Part shown: piece after piece, positions 4,079 through 5,197 of the stretch
Layout of the letters: the number at the start of each line of letters is the position of its first letter
Numbering within the stretch: position 1 is the stretch's first letter
Origin: Chromobacteriaceae bacterium
GTDB lineage: Bacteria > Pseudomonadota > Gammaproteobacteria > Burkholderiales > Aquaspirillaceae
DNA length: 5,197 nt
Assembly (NCBI GenBank): GCA_030151505.1
Contig: JASLDQ010000058.1
Span: forward strand, 1-5,197
Direction of reading: 5' to 3'
The notes under the pieces: model-generated
The model's database searches: none
Seen by the model: only the letters and a program-made list of their open reading frames with translations
What the model was told of the DNA's origin: nothing
Made by a program: the position numbers and the translations under genes

Positions 4079-5197
4079 GCCGCCTGCGGCTGGCCGTGCG
4101 CCTGTGGTGGCGCGAGGCGCTGGCAGGAGAACTGCTGGTGCTGTTCGCGGCGCTCGTCGTGGCGGTGGCTGCGCTCGCCAGCGTCGCGCTGTTCGCCGAC
4201 CGGGTCGAGCGCGCGCTGCAGACCCAGGCAACCCAGCTGCTGGCGGCCGATCTGGTGGTCAACGGCGACCATCCGGCCGATCCGGCCCTCAAGGCCGAGG
4301 CCGACCGCCGCCGGCTCGACACCGGCCTGACCGCCACTTTCCCGAGCATGACCTTCGCCAACGGCCAGGCCCAGCTGGTCACCCTCAAGGCGGTCAGCGG
4401 CAACTGGCCCCTGCGCGGCCAGGCCCGCATCCGGCGCGCCGACGGGTCGCAGAAGGAGGCTCGGCAGGCGCCGGCAGCGGGCGAGGCGTGGGCCGACGCC
4501 CGCCTGTTCGCCAAACTGAAGCTGAAACCGGGCGACACCCTCAAGATCGGCGACGCCACCTTCCGGCTGGCCGCCACGCTGGAGCGCGAACCGGACGGTG
4601 CGCTTGATCTCTACAATTTCGTTCCGCGCGTGCTGATCCACGCCGACGACCTGCCGGCGACGCACCTGGTGCAGGAAGGCAGCCGGGTACGCTGGCGGCT
4701 CCTGGTGGCCGGGCCGGCCGATACGGTGACGGCCTACCGCGACTGGGTCACGCCGCGGCTCGGGCGCGGGCAGAAACTGGAGGACGTGCGCGATGCCCGC
4801 CCCGAAGTCCGCGTGGCGCTGGAGCGCGCCGGCCGCTTCCTCGGCCTGTCCGCGCTGCTGGCGGTGTTTCTGGCCGCCGCCGCCGTGTCGCTGGCCTGCC
4901 GGCGCTGGCTCGGCCGCCACTGGCAGACCGCCGCGACGCTGCGCACGCTGGGCGCGACCCAGGCCGAGCTGCTGACCCTGTTCATCGTGCAGCTGGCGCT
5001 AGTAGCGCTGCTGGCCGGCGGCTTGGGGCTTCTGGTGGGCGGCGGCGTACAGGAAGGCCTCGCGGCACGGCTGTCCTCGCTGACCGGCGACGCACTGCCT
5101 GCGGCCGGCTGGCTGCCGTGGCTGGTGGCGCCGCTGGTCGGGGCGACGCTGCTGTTCGGCTTCGCCCTGCCTCCCTTGGTCGAGTTGCGGCGGGTGC
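4075..5197 (+). CDS. ybbP: YbbP-like ABC transporter permease, FtsX/MacB type (5' part)
   Basis: The frame is open from the ATG to the right edge (374 codons), so the 3' part is missing. E. coli YbbP is about 800 residues, so roughly the first 45% is here. A short cytoplasmic N-terminus leads into a membrane helix at about 20-41. A periplasmic MacB_PCD-like domain follows (about 42-250), including TFPSMTFANGQAQLVTLKAV, where E. coli YbbP has a similar TFATMTFAGDTPQLANVKAV-type segment. A second helix lies at 255-275, then the coupling stretch TAATLRTLGATQAELLTL (285-302) that contacts the ATPase in FtsX-domain permeases. Further helices are at about 303-324 and 347-367. Full-length YbbP has two such FtsX halves. 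It is the second gene of the ATPase-permease operon (ATGA overlap). Extrusion of an envelope or hydrophobic substrate is inferred, and the substrate is unknown. Confidence 0.9.
   Translation, partial: MSRLRLAVRLWWREALAGELLVLFAALVVAVAALASVALFADRVERALQTQATQLLAADLVVNGDHPADPALKAEADRRRLDTGLTATFPSMTFANGQAQLVTLKAVSGNWPLRGQARIRRADGSQKEARQAPAAGEAWADARLFAKLKLKPGDTLKIGDATFRLAATLEREPDGALDLYNFVPRVLIHADDLPATHLVQEGSRVRWRLLVAGPADTVTAYRDWVTPRLGRGQKLEDVRDARPEVRVALERAGRFLGLSALLAVFLAAAAVSLACRRWLGRHWQTAATLRTLGATQAELLTLFIVQLALVALLAGGLGLLVGGGVQEGLAARLSSLTGDALPAAGWLPWLVAPLVGATLLFGFALPPLVELRRV

Noticed and set aside
3299..4231. Long minus-strand open frame (310 codons) opposite the ABC ATPase and permease start
   Set aside because: It is antisense to a gene with every ABC motif in place. 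Its translation is rich in Arg, Gln, Ala and Gly with no domain pattern, as expected of a mirror frame in GC-rich DNA.
3811..4920. Minus-strand open frame (369 codons) opposite the ATPase and permease
   Set aside because: It is antisense to the YbbA/YbbP-like genes and has low-complexity Gln/Gly/Arg composition.

Overview
This window is GC-rich chromosomal DNA that looks like a proteobacterium. The protein set (CreA-type secreted protein, UPF0149/YecA, TesA-like esterase, DUF2799 lipoprotein, YbbA/YbbP-type ABC system) fits a Gram-negative cell with a periplasm and outer membrane. I infer a betaproteobacterium, possibly near Neisseriales/Chromobacteriaceae, but the sequence alone does not prove this. 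It reads as an ordinary housekeeping region: I see no phage, transposon, CRISPR array, rRNA or tRNA gene.

Layout. (1) 1-536 has no convincing gene. It carries a clear terminator-like hairpin at 60-87 and several other inverted repeats, and it lies downstream of the first operon. (2) 537-1624 (minus) is a two-gene operon: a YecA/UPF0149-family protein, then a CreA-family exported protein, joined by a 4-base ATGA overlap. (3) 1625-1793 is a divergent promoter region. (4) 1794-2252 (plus) is a single DUF4442 hotdog-fold gene. (5) 2253-2317 is a short GC-rich convergent spacer. (6) 2318-3381 (minus) is a two-gene operon: a TesA-like SGNH esterase/thioesterase, then a small DUF2799 lipoprotein, again with an ATGA overlap. 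(7) 3380-5197 (plus) is an ABC exporter operon: a YbbA-like ATPase, then a YbbP-like permease, with a third ATGA overlap. The permease runs off the right edge.

How the genes relate. Units 6 and 7 form the conserved tesA-ybbA-ybbP neighbourhood. The esterase and ATPase are divergent and their start codons interlock in one CATG (3379-3382), so the promoter and ribosome binding site of each must sit inside the other gene. The esterase is predicted periplasmic, the lipoprotein outer-membrane anchored, and the ABC pair belongs to the MacB/LolCDE-type mechanotransmission family. A shared envelope role is plausible but is inference. I find no strong case for an undescribed system. The items most worth a second look are the interlocked start codons, the esterase-lipoprotein coupling, and the hairpin-rich stretch after creA.
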